Under the pieces are notes generated by a model. It searched no databases. It was not told the origin of the DNA and saw only the letters and a program-made list of their open reading frames with translations. Below are positions 1 through 9,593 of a stretch of DNA of 31,047 bases, piece by piece. Within the stretch, counting starts at the first letter, position 1. The number at the start of each line of letters is the position of its first letter. This stretch comes from Hymenopellis radicata (taxonomy: Eukaryota > Basidiomycota > Agaricomycetes > Agaricales > Physalacriaceae): assembly GCA_015501595.1 (NCBI GenBank), contig JADNRX010000588.1, positions 1 to 31,047 on the forward strand, given 5' to 3'. The position numbers and the translations under genes were made by a program.

Positions 1-64
1 TGTGAGTTCTCCTTCCCGTGGCGGTGTTAACCTTGAGGCTGATTCACGTGTATACAGATGCACC

Positions 65-83
65 GCGGTGGCTTCGCCACCGC
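65..83. repeat. Perfect TTC-loop hairpin
   Basis: GCGGTGGC and GCCACCGC flank TTC. The same hairpin is at 15872-15890 and 27457-27475. It is one of several GC-rich hairpins with exactly a TTC loop in this array. Confidence 0.8.
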
Positions 84-156
84 CTGGAGTACGCGTCTAC
101 ATCTAAGTAAAGCGACTTCGTTCCCATGGAAACCGAGGCTTTGATCTAGAGCAGGC

Positions 157-1440
157 GTGGATGTCCTCGCCGGACCGGCTTTGGTCCAGGCGAAAAGGTG
201 CGTGTTTTGCGCCCATTTTGATGTTTCATTTCTAAACATTTCCTTAGATCTACATCTGCGCCATCACATAAGGTACGTTTCCCTCCGTATTTCGCGATGT
301 TCTTCATCTCACCACTTGCCATTAGTCGAGGCGGCTTCGCCGCCTCCTCGCACGTTCAAAGAACTCAAGGAATATCGCCTCGTCTTGGGAACACGCCAAT
401 TCGCGAATCTTATGGCGTATGTTGGCCTCGCCGGCCCGGCTTTTTTTCTGGAAAAAAGGTGCCATTATTTGCTTTCAATTTCACGTTCAATTCTTACTTG
501 TTTTATTAGTTCAACCACCATTACAATTGAATTTACCGCGAACTCCTTCTCTCCGGACAATTCTTCGCCCTTGATGGCGATCTGGATCTTGCTGGGCCCG
601 GGCTTATGGACGGATTGGGACGCGCTTGGGCGGCGAACTCTTCAAGGTACGTTTGTTACCTTGTTCTTCTTCAATTTCGGGACTAATCGTTATTTCAGTG
701 TTACGATATTGCGTTGTACGCAGTGAACAGCGGCGCTGCCGCCGCTGCGCTCGCGCTCCAAGCTTTCCACTGCTCGGATAACGACGTCTGTCTAATAGTC
801 TGCGCCACACTTCGACTTTCGACTCGAGACTCGCACCACCAGGACGCCCCTACCCACGAGTCGTTAACATCAGGGAACACCACCTCCATCTTGTCTCCAT
901 CAACTCCCCGTCACTGCGCTCTCGCTAGACTTTCTCGATCCATCTAGAACACCTCGAATTGCAACATCAACGTACCCCCGACCAGTCGTCGACTAAATCC
1001 ACTCGCTGATGGCGATCTGGATCTGTCGGAGCTCGGTTTTATGGACACTTTGGGACACGTTGGCGACCGACTTGGTCCTGGTACGTGATGCTACCCTACC
1101 ATGCTTCCTGGACTGACGATTTATTGCAGTACCTCTAATTCGCTTAATGCGCAGTGAGCACCGGCGCTGCTGCCAATTCGCTCACGCTCCGAGCTTCTCG
1201 CTGCTGGGATACCACCATATCCCGGAACACCCAGAACCTGCAATTCCAACACGGACCTACGCTCATACACCCAGCCCGTGGGTATGTTTACCCGCTGATG
1301 GCGATTTGGATCTGGCGGAGCTCGGGTTTATAGACGCTTTTGGACATGGTGGTGACCAAATTGGTCTTGGGTACGTTATTGTGTTCTGTCGCGCTTATTG
1401 AACTGATGTCTTATTACAGTACCTGAAATGCTATGGATAC
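157..1440 (+). other. Modular exon-intron repeat block, unit 1
   Basis: Six candidate introns of 49-53 nt are visible: 198-247, 273-325, 459-509, 647-698, 1081-1129 and 1371-1419. The exon-like segments between them are diverged copies of each other. Three begin with GATGGCGAT(C/T)TGGATCT near 574, 1008 and 1297 and read DGDLDLAELGF..D in one frame. Each ends at a GTACGT donor and is followed, after the intron, by a segment containing a CAGTGA(A/G)CA motif. A second motif, GGCCTCGCCGGCCCGGCTTT, precedes two other introns and reads VGLAGPAFF in unit 3. I do not recognise a domain. Units 1 and 2 carry a stop (TACAATTGA, near 529) inside one frame that is open in unit 3, so at least part of the block is probably decayed. 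Confidence 0.5.
328..346. repeat. Perfect TTC-loop hairpin at an intron acceptor
   Basis: GAGGCGGC and GCCGCCTC flank TTC, beginning three bases after the candidate acceptor at 325. Copies are at 16139-16157 and 27724-27742. A shorter relative, GGCGCC-TTC-GGCGCC, is at 27198-27212, where the unit 1 equivalent near 15607 is degenerate. Confidence 0.8.
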
Positions 1441-2319
1441 ACAGTGAGCAGCGGCGCCTCTGTCGCTGCGCTCGCGCTGCGAGTTCCTTACAGCTCGGAT
1501 AACAACGGTTCTGGATATTCCGCGCCACAGTTCACTTCCACCCTCGGACGGCTTCGACGTTGGACCTCTCCTTGTACAACACGAGTCTGCACTCACGGGC
1601 GACGTGCCTCTGCTTCGCTTAGAGGACGGCGACGTTGGCGACGGGCTATGTTCATTTCGGTTCGCCCTTCTGCATTTGATCATTTTCTCGGAGATAACTC
1701 TTGTGTAGCTCGTATCCACGGCGTATTAATTTCGCCGTGATTCGCTGCCCTTTGATATCAATCTCGACTCTGTGGGGATGTGTTTCGGCTTGGAGGACTA
1801 TTCCGGCGGGGGACGGAGAGCGCGTGCCGGGGCATTTCGTGCGCACTAGAATACTGTGCATTTCATGTAGATCTAGATATACGTGTCGTTGATACTGTCT
1901 GAATGAAAATCTAGTTGTCTAAATCTCTTCTGAATGAAACTACGTACCGTTGACTAGAATAGCATTACTTAGGAAGACTAAAACTATGTATATCGCAATC
2001 TACGCTTCAATAGAGCTCTGTACAGGTGTCTAAATGCTCTGTAGGGCATAGTACAAGTACTGTTAAAACCTGGTAAACACCCCAAGTCGGACTAAAACAC
2101 AAACTAGGAGATAACCCACCTGTTGAAGGTTACGGAGAAGTCTATATTCCCGAAACATCCAACGAAGACTCCTTGAGATGACGCGATCTAGCGGCCCCAA
2201 AACCATTCGTGATCGATAGAATGGACCTAGAAGATGATGTCCGTCGGGTCGCCAAGTTGATTTCAAGCAGCCAATGAAAAGTATTTCCTCCGCTTGCTGA
2301 GCGGGTATCCCATGTCATG
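1441..2319. other. Spacer after the modular block, unit 1
   Basis: Up to about 1740 the last modular repeat continues, with short open frames on both strands. From about 1860 the stretch is AT-richer, with near-repeats such as CTGAATGAAAATCTAG and CTGAATGAAACTACG. I see no gene. The copies at 17252-18130 and 28842-29721 are nearly identical. Confidence 0.4.
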
Positions 2320-2659
2320 TCAACGTTCCAGGCGTTCAATCGGCTCGGAATTAGCGGTAAAACATCGGTGTTGAATAGTGCCATACGGGCATAGTATCCC
2401 CAAGTGATCGGCAACCCTTGAAGTCGAACCACAACATGTCCGATTTCAAGACGCTTACACCAACTCACCTTCGTGCTTTTCCACACTCTCGCGCCTCTCG
2501 CATACCTGAATTTACCTGGAGACTTCTGTGGGACTTACGTAAAGCGAATTCCGATGGTCTCTGAGGCCGCGAACGCGTTCTGAAGACGACTCTTCGCGTC
2601 AAGACGCTCAGCGAGCCGTCTGGACCCTGCACATCGATAGCACGAGGATCTCCTGGACC
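2320..2659 (-). CDS. Possible 3' part of an unknown minus-strand gene, unit 1
   Basis: Read on the minus strand, an acceptor-like TAG at 2660-2662 is followed by an open segment 2659-2469 beginning GPGDPRAIDVQGPDGSLS, then a candidate intron 2468-2417 (GTGAGT donor, AAG acceptor, 52 nt), then a terminal segment ending in a TGA at 2322-2320. The last exon reads VADHLGILCPYGTIQHRC and ends IERLER. Splicing keeps one frame across the intron (phase 2). No start codon or upstream exon was found with confidence, and I recognise no domain. The AAG acceptor is less common than CAG or TAG. The same segment is also open in another minus frame (2142-2486), so the frame assignment is tentative. Confidence 0.3.
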
Positions 2660-3440
2660 CTATGACGCGTCAACAATCTTATCTTGTCTATCTCGGATGT
2701 GGGGAAATGACGCCAGCGGTCGTCTTCCTCCTCCGTCCCTCCGACACTTTTGGTGAAAAGTCGTTTCCCGTTTGTTTCTATTCAATCTGACGACTCGAAT
2801 AGGTGTATATACTTTGAATATACTATCTGCAGTGTTGACTTGCCCTCTAAACAAATTCAATTCAACGTTAGACGTGATTCGCCATGTGTGCAGAAATGGT
2901 TCGTACCTTTACCGCGTTTCAACGGGCTTCATTTCGCGCTGACTCATATCACATGTTAATAGAACGTAACCAGAGACTTTCGCCGTTCCCAGAATGGTCT
3001 AATTAGGAACGCGAAGCGTTGCGCTTGTCCGGGTGAAAAGACCAAGCTGTAAGTTTTCAGTATCCCCGAGTCCAGACGCCGCTGGATGACTCCCATCAGA
3101 TCATCAGATGTGGGCCCTGCACCTATTTCCAGTGCTTTTGCGTGTGGAAGGTTGATTCGAGGACGGGAAAGTAGATACAGTGCCTTCTGGAGGAAGAGGT
3201 GAGTTTCATTTGCTTTGGGTTCGCTACAGTCATTCAACTCTCACTCAAGTAAAAGTTTAGATTGTATTTTATTTGGATTGCTACGCATTTCGCTCTCGTG
3301 TGCTCAGGGCGACGAATCAAAAGGACGCGGAATTGTGTGGCGGCACACTATGTGCCGGAATATTTGCCCCGTCCGACGGTCGCGCAGCATCGCATTCGGT
3401 TAGACGGTTGTATTTACGTGTCTGATGGAACCTGGAAGCT
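2660..3440 (+). pseudogene. Degenerate copy of the plus-strand gene that ends before the TATA box, unit 1
   Basis: Candidate introns are 2899-2962 (GTTCGT...AATAG, branch CTGAC), 3049-3132 (GTAAGT...TTCCAG) and 3199-3307 (GTGAGT...GCTCAG). The exon before the last intron has an in-frame TAG (GGGAAAGTAGATAC) where unit 3 has TCG. The terminal exon is shortened and shifted relative to unit 3, so the conserved tail GCIYVSDG falls in a different frame from the start of the exon. I infer a broken copy of the gene whose 3' end is intact at 30533-30842. Unit 2 (18471-19251) is essentially the same. Confidence 0.35.
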
Positions 3441-3450
3441 TTGAAACTGG

Positions 3451-3461
3451 AATAAAAGGCG
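3451..3461 (+). promoter_or_regulatory. TATA-like box before the intron-dense unit, unit 1
   Basis: AATAAAAGGCG is followed about 25-60 bp downstream by a pyrimidine-rich stretch (CTCTTCCTCTCTCCGTCTCT) typical of fungal transcription start regions. It sits immediately after the terminal exon of the preceding gene copy and about 200 bp before the first candidate intron at 3660. The element is conserved in all three units while the flanks vary. Confidence 0.5.
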
Positions 3462-3479
3462 AAGGGAATGCAACCAAAG

Positions 3480-6050
3480 TATCATCTCCCATTCCCACTC
3501 TTCCTCTCTCCGTCTCTCACAGTTCGTTCTCCCGCTCGTCGCTGCTCTGTTTCCTATCCTCACTCGTTCTACGGATAGTCTTCGTCGTTGTCGTGGCCGC
3601 CGCCATCATCACTGCGTTCCCGACGCGTTTATAACGTGACGGGGTTGCTCATGTGACAGGTATGTCTTTTCCTTCCCACCATCACCGTTGATTTTCTCCC
3701 TTACTTCCGCCCTCCCTCAGCGTCGTTTTCCTTGGCCGTCACTCCTCTGGTACGTCTCATTTGTTGGCCTTGTCGACGACTAGCTCGCTGACGACTGTTT
3801 CCAGATTTTTTGTGTGTGCGCTGTCTAGCGCGGCGTGGAGGACATTAAGGCAGCTCTCGTACTTGGACATTGCCTTGGGCTACGACCCGCTTGGTGCGTC
3901 GTCACTCCAGCTGGTTACAGCCCTAGTTACTCACCACCCTTTTGCCAGACGTCGAGTAGGCCGCCTGGGAGTCGCTCTATTCTTACACGGTTCGTGCGCC
4001 CATTCCACTGTCTCCTTCCCCATTTATATTCTCTGTTACAGATGTGTGCCATCCGCGCCACGGCCTCGAGCTCTACACGACTTGTGCGGTCGACTCTGCC
4101 CGCCAATCCCGTTCTCGGACTGCTTAGGCTGGGACTGGCACTGACACGTCTTGGGTTTCGACCTTACTACATGGTAAGCAGACTTTGGCGATTTCTTGTT
4201 CAGACTCTCACTAATGATCCTAACAGACCTCGGGATTTTAACGGCGTCTCTGCGTCGCTTAGGACGTTGTCTTCGCGACGCGTCCTTTTCCCATTTGGCT
4301 TCGCACCGGTGGGAGCGATGCTTCTCTGAGCGGATAACAAATCGTCGCGCCTTCCTTCGGACTACCCTCGTCCTGGCGTCTTCAACGACATCGCCGCCAT
4401 CCCAGAAAGGATACATCTTAGGACACGTCTCATCCGAGAGCACTGCGTGGACGACGGCGGGTGATATGTGTCGTTCGTGGATAGAATTGCGGGTGTAAGC
4501 CTCGGAAGCTCGTTAGTGAAGTCCTGTCCTGTTGACAGGCGGTTTTCTATGGTGAGTTCTATCCTATTTAGTCTAATGCGGAACTTATCATCTATAGGAT
4601 GCTTAATTCTAGTGGTGTCCGTGTCGGACGACTACAGACACGGTAAGCCGACCTTGCTGTGCTGGTGCTCTTAGCTAACTACCCTGATGTGACCTAGATC
4701 AGGCGGCGTCTCTTCCATCGTTATTGTCTCTGGTACGTTTCCCAAGTCGACGTCAATGTCCCTGTACTAATGATATTTCAAGGCAGACAGCTTGGGCCAT
4801 TGATGAGTCGACGCCGACAAGACGCGCCTCGTCTGCGATATTGTTTCTGTCTGGACTCGCGCACCCCGACGACTTGAAGAACACTAGGACCGAGACGCGA
4901 CGTGAGATTGGTGTGTTGACCTTTCTCTTTGTTCTGTTCGGACTCTTGCTAACCGACTTTGACAGGCTTGCGACTATAATGGGTGCCCCCGTTAATTGGA
5001 CGTTGCCTTTTGCGACCCGTCCGTTTTCTCATTTGGGCGGCAGCGAGGATTTCGGATCCCAACCAATTGACATCCCCGTCTTCACTAAGGATACGTCTTT
5101 CCGTGGCCTCAGAGGTCTGCGTCAACGACGGCGGGTGTTTATGATGATGGTTCTTGCGTGTGTGAAGTTTTGACTCACAAGGTAAGCCGAGTTTGTTCTC
5201 TTGATGCTGTTTACTAACTCAGTGATAATAGAACGTGTCGTCGATTGTTTGTACAAGACGGATAGGCTACTTGTTTGGCGGCGCGACGGTCTCATCCATA
5301 TGGCCGGTATCACTTTCAATTTGTTTTCCGAGTTGGTAAGTTTCTTGAATTTGGTGTGAATTTCCTGATATTAACGATGTTTAAAGTTCCCTTGAAGAAT
5401 CATCGACTGTGGCTCTTCGTCCGATCGTGGTATGCTGTCTTCGCGTGCGGCGGACCCACCAGATGTGGCGCGATCCATGGGCGGGAGTTCGGGATTATGC
5501 CCCGACTCGAACCATGACACAGTCATGCGCGAAGGCAGATTATCGTTCAAGGTAGTGTCTCTTTAGTGCTCTTTTTACAATTCGGTGAGCTTCATTCTTG
5601 CTCTTTCTTACTTTTCTTAACAAGAATCCCAGACGACGTCTTGTTCGCTTATAACACGCCGTCCTGGTGCTACCTTGTAAGTCTGCCAATGTTTGTCACT
5701 CTTGAATCCTTGCTGACTACGGCGCAGTTCGCCTTGGACGCCCCTCAAATTGCGAGGAATGATGCTACTCGATGTGTTGATGGACGGCGCCTTGTCCTTT
5801 AAGGTAGGACATGTCTGCATCGATGCGTCCTTACTCATGTCTTTAGATCTCAGCGTTGCGCAGGCCCCTCCCCGAGTCCGTCTTCCTTCCCGTATGTCGT
5901 CGTGTTTTGCCAGTCAATTCCCTCACTAACGATTGCATAGGTCGTGTCGAGGATACCTATGAGGGCATGGTTGCATACTGGACCCCGCGACTCAGTACAT
6001 GTGTACTACAGCCTTGTACTACTCGTAGCATTACCTTGTAATGCTAACAT
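3480..6050 (+). other. Intron-dense plus-strand transcription unit of unknown product, unit 1
   Basis: About fifteen candidate introns in a row: 3660-3720, 3750-3804, 3894-3948, 3990-4041, 4174-4226, 4552-4597, 4643-4697, 4733-4796, 4911-4965, 5182-5231, 5336-5396, 5585-5632, 5677-5727, 5804-5846 and 5892-5940. All are 43-64 nt with good donors (GTATGT, GTACGT, GTAAGC, GTGAGT and similar), and most have a CTAAC, CTAAT or CTGAC shortly before the acceptor. The exons are 28 to about 325 nt. No single frame stays open across all of them. A local chain is open: exon 5232-5335 joins in frame to 5397 onward, and the segments 5633-5676 and 5728-5802 together read DDVLFAYNTPSWCYL then FALDAPQIARNDATRC before a TAA. 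It is either a decayed multi-exon protein gene or a spliced non-coding RNA. Internal similarity between about 4411-4490 and 5088-5160 suggests old duplication. No family recognised. Confidence 0.5.
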
Positions 6051-6199
6051 TTTGTTCATAAAACCGGCTCGACTAGCACACCTAGTCGCGATTTATTTAC
6101 CGTGTACAATGTCTTAGTAGTGTACGATATGTAAGTGTCCTTTGAGATTACATGCGCGAACAGGAGAAGACACGCAATGAAGAGGAAGGCACTCCCCCC

Positions 6200-6420
6200 C
6201 ACACGACGTGCGAAGATGATCCCCACAGACGAAGACAACCCCCGAGACCACACACCCGAAGATGACCTTGCAGAGGAAGGCACACGAAGACACCCCACAC
6301 CCGAGGACAGTCCCCCAGGCGGAACCGCGCAGAGAGGAAGAGGCTCCCGCCAACACTCGAACACGAAGACAGTCCCGCCCCAGGTGGAACCACACCCGAC
6401 ACTCGCACACGAAGACGTTG
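6200..6420 (+). repeat. GAAGAC-rich degenerate minisatellite, unit 1
   Basis: Imperfect short repeats built from CACACGAAGAC, CCCGAAGATGACC and CCGAGGACAGTCCCCC, purine- and C-rich on the plus strand. The block lies between the 3' end of the intron-dense unit and the 3' end of the chaperone gene. Long open frames here on both strands are explained by the repeat composition, so I do not call a gene. Confidence 0.7.
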
Positions 6421-6542
6421 GACAAAAGAACCACACCAACTCCGAAAAAGTCATACACAAAATCAGAGTAAATGTATACAGTACGGATGTAAATTTTGAT
6501 CTATAAGTAAGTACACTTCCCTCTACCATATGCCGTCTAAAA

Positions 6543-8985
6543 CTAATCGACGTCCATCTCACTCGGTCCAGGCGCCTCATCCTCCTCCTTCTTCGGAGGC
6601 TCCTCCTGCTTCTGCGGCGTCTCCTGGCCAGTCTTGGGCGTCTGCGTCCCGCTCGACGGCGGCACAGGCGCGCGGGGCTTCGGCTTGGTCAAAATCGGCG
6701 TCGCAAAGTAAATCACCTCGTCCCGCTTCTTGCTGATCTCGGCCGTAGTCAAAATAGGATCCACGTTCTTCGGGCGCTCGCTCTGTCGCACAGTCTGGTC
6801 CTCGAGCCATTTCTGCACGGTGGCCACCTTTTCTACGACGCTCTGGAGATCCTTCTCGTCAATGTGGCTGAATTTCTCGTCGCCCGAGGTGGCCTGCGAC
6901 ATGTACGAGTTGAGCGTCTCGCGCAGCTGCGCGATGGTGCGCTGACGCTCCTCAGCCTCTCGCCAGCGGAAGGTAATGGGGTCGCCGAGGACTTTGAGCC
7001 CGTCGAGACGAGCGACGTAGGCAGATTTTTTGGCGTCCTCACCCTCCTCCGAGTAAAGCCAGTCCTCCGCCTCCTGCAGAGCGACCAAGAGCTTTTCCTT
7101 CTCCTCCGCCTGCACGTAGTGAGCGTAACGATCGTCGAGCTTGCCACGGGTATCGTAAACGTATTCCTCCAGGGCGTTCTTGCGGTCCTGCACACAATTT
7201 CTTTAGAAAACATCAAAACAACGTAGTAAACACATTTACCTCGGTATCCATAACGAGCTTGTCGCTCTCGTGCATCTGACCCTCGAGCTCCTTGTACTTT
7301 TCGACAATGCTCTTGTCAAGACTGGCAGTGCCCGCAAAGAAAGGCACATCGATCTTCCTGATGACCTTTTTCTTCTTGGGCGGCGCACCCTCAGGAGCAT
7401 CGACATCCATAGCGGCAGGCTCCTCCTTCTCGATGGTCTCCTCGACGTAGGCAGCCTCAAACGAAAGGATACCGTGCGCGTTCAGCCGCGTCTTCAGCTT
7501 CACGCAGGTAGAGTCGCCGGTGGTCGTTGGCGGGATCTCCTTGGCAGAGAAACGGCCAATCCACGGGTTAATACCACCGGGAAGGTTTTCTGGCTCCGCG
7601 TAGGACGCTTCAATGTCGAATGGCTCCTTGCGGTAGAAGGAGAGGATCTTGGTCGATGGGAGAGGGTTACCTGTGGGGAAGACCAGGAGCTCGGTGTCAT
7701 CTGGCTCGGCAGGGTTGACGTCCCAGGTCATCTTGATGGGGTATGTGGCGATATCGGTAAAGTTGAAGTCACGGACACGGAACACGGGGGAAAGTTTCGC
7801 GCAGGCAAAAGTCGCGCCACGGGCGACGGCCTCGTCCTGGTTAAGGGTAGTGGAAAGCTGCTTGTCGGGGAACGCAGTCTGGATCTTGGAGCGCACCGCG
7901 GGGATCCGAGTAGACCCACCAATGAGCTCAATCGCGTCAATCTGGTCAAGGGTCAAGCCAGACTCGGCGACCGCGCGCTCGAGGGGAGCGGGAATACGTT
8001 CCAGGACGTCGGCAATAAGGCCCTCGTACTCCTCGCGGGTAAGCTTGGAGGCGGCATCGATGTCGTTCATGATAGACTCGATGTTAAGTGGAGCCTCCGC
8101 ATTGGCAGAAAGCACCTTTTTGAGGCGCTCGCAGCCGGCGGTGAGACGGAAGGTGGCCTTGGGATTGGACAAGACATCAATCTTGTACTTTGCCTTGAAC
8201 TCCTCTGAAAAGTGCTTGACAAGAGCGTAATCAATGTCCCGACCACCAAGATTTCGGTCGAACGCGGTGCTCTTGACGGTAAGCTGGCCCTTGGAGAAGG
8301 CGACGACAGCACAGGATAGGGAGGAGTGACCGACGTCGACGAAGACGACGTTGCGAGGAGGCGCTTCTGGCTCGGGGAGGTCGGATTTTGTGATACCGTA
8401 CCCGAGAGCAGCGGCTGTGGTATCGTTGATGAGGCGGAGGACTGTGAGACCGGCAATGGAAGCGGCGTCCATCACTGCTCGTCGCTGGATGTCGGTGTAC
8501 CATCCGGGAACAGCGATAACAATATCTGTTACACCATTCTTGAGCTCGTTGGCCGCGATGTCGCGTAGCTTGGCGAGATACATCGCGACAAGCTGTGTAG
8601 CAGAGAAAGTTTGGGGTTCGCCGACATAGTTAACCTGTAAAGGATCAGTTTCTGCTCATTTTGACAGCACAACAGCTTACCTCGACACCAACGGAGCCCT
8701 GGACGTCGACAAGAGTGGCGTTGATGAATTTCTTCTCAACATCCTGCACTTCTGGGTCCGATAGTGTTCGCCCAACAAGACGCTTCAACGATCCGATGGT
8801 ATTGCGGAAATTTGACGTTTCCTGAGTTTTTGCCGCTTCACCAATAGCTCGCTGTTTTGGCCCAAATGCCACCAAAGATCTACAGATGCTTCAGCGCGAC
8901 GATGACGGGAAAAAAATATGGTAGCGACGCACGGTGTGGCCCGATTAGATGTCTCGTTTACGATCTCCCAGCGCGCTGAGGACAT
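6543..8985 (-). CDS. SSE1: HSP110/SSE-family Hsp70-like chaperone, N-terminally truncated (copy 1)
   Basis: Cytosolic Hsp110 proteins are Hsp70 relatives that act as nucleotide exchange factors for Hsp70 and as holdases. Four exons are read on the minus strand: 8985-8933, 8879-8681, 8634-7240 and 7187-6543, with introns of 53, 46 and 52 nt, all GT-AG and frame-consistent. The product would be about 763 aa. Visible landmarks are NETSNRATP at the start, FGPKQRAIGE, TSNFRNTIGSLKRL, VIAVPGWYT, the phosphate-2 motif FVDVGHSSLS (about residue 182), GGRDIDYALV, the adenosine motif IGGSTRIPAVR (about 321), the substrate-binding beta domain from about 380, the Hsp110-type charged loop with PPKKKK, the helical DRKNALEEYVYD region and the tail SEMDVD. 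It lacks about 25 N-terminal residues with the phosphate-1 loop expected before IVNE. The ATG at 8985 (MSSARWE) is only the nearest in-frame start. Its ATPase is probably defective. It is convergent with the intron-dense unit. Confidence 0.85.
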
Positions 8986-9129
8986 CCGCCATTTCGACAC
9001 CATCCATTCCTCTCCACTTCGCCTACATCTCCCATCTCCCATACTCCATCCATCCCAAGCGTGCAGGTGGCCGATCGAGTTGAGGTCGCGGTTGGTGAAG
9101 CGTTGGATGGTGTGGGATGCGCGTCGTGT

Positions 9130-9310
9130 GGTGGCTCTTCGGGAGGCGTCTTATGGTGGATGGTGGTGGGTCTTCGTCCTCGCATCTTCACGGATGGTGG
9201 AGGCTCTTCGCATCTTCACGGATGGCGGCGGCTCTTCCTCTTCGCGTCTCCACGGATGGCGGAGGCTCTTCGTCTGCTTGTGCTCTTCGCGTACATGCTG
9301 ATGGTGAGAT
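9130..9310 (+). repeat. CTTCACGGATGG minisatellite upstream of chaperone copy 1
   Basis: Degenerate tandem repeats of a motif like CATCTTCACGGATGGTGGAG followed by GCTCTTCG, with a period of roughly 25-40 nt. It lies about 150-320 bp upstream of the first recognisable chaperone codons, where the missing first exon or the promoter would be expected. The copy number differs from unit 2. Confidence 0.7.
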
Positions 9311-9593
9311 AACGCGCGTGCTGTGGCTGTGCTGTCACTTCTCGTCCTCTTCTGGCTGCCGTTCGTGTCCCGCTTTGCGGCTTGGGCTGCCGTAGAGTTT
9401 GGTACGTAGGACGTTCATTCAGGGTTGTCGAAAAAAACGCAGCAAGGTGAACGAGTGGATTTCGCTTTTTGGTATTTTGTCAATAGTTCTGGCTCCCGAA
9501 GGTAAAGTGCATTGGGCAAAAGAGTACAGACGTTACACGGTATACTACGAAGAGTCGTGACGGGGTATCCTGTACGTAGGCAATAAAAAAAGA

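Noticed and set aside
2660..2962. Second competing plus-strand frame (VKSRFPFVSIQSDDSNRC) in the gene before the TATA box
   Set aside because: It looks protein-like, but it leads to a stop directly after the candidate intron, and five of six differences from unit 3 are non-synonymous, so I did not call it a CDS.
3835..4329. Uninterrupted plus-strand frame of 164 codons
   Set aside because: It runs straight through three good introns (3894-3948, 3990-4041, 4174-4226) and shows no domain. I judge it fortuitous rather than an unspliced gene.
6056..6580. Minus-strand open frame of 174 codons rich in Cys, Ser and Val
   Set aside because: It overlaps the GAAGAC minisatellite and its composition follows from the repeat. 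In unit 2 the frame changes with repeat number.
7270..8208. Long plus-strand open frame (312 codons) opposite the chaperone exon
   Set aside because: It is the antisense shadow of the highly codon-biased HSP110 exon on the minus strand. It recurs in unit 2 for the same reason, and the product has no recognisable feature.
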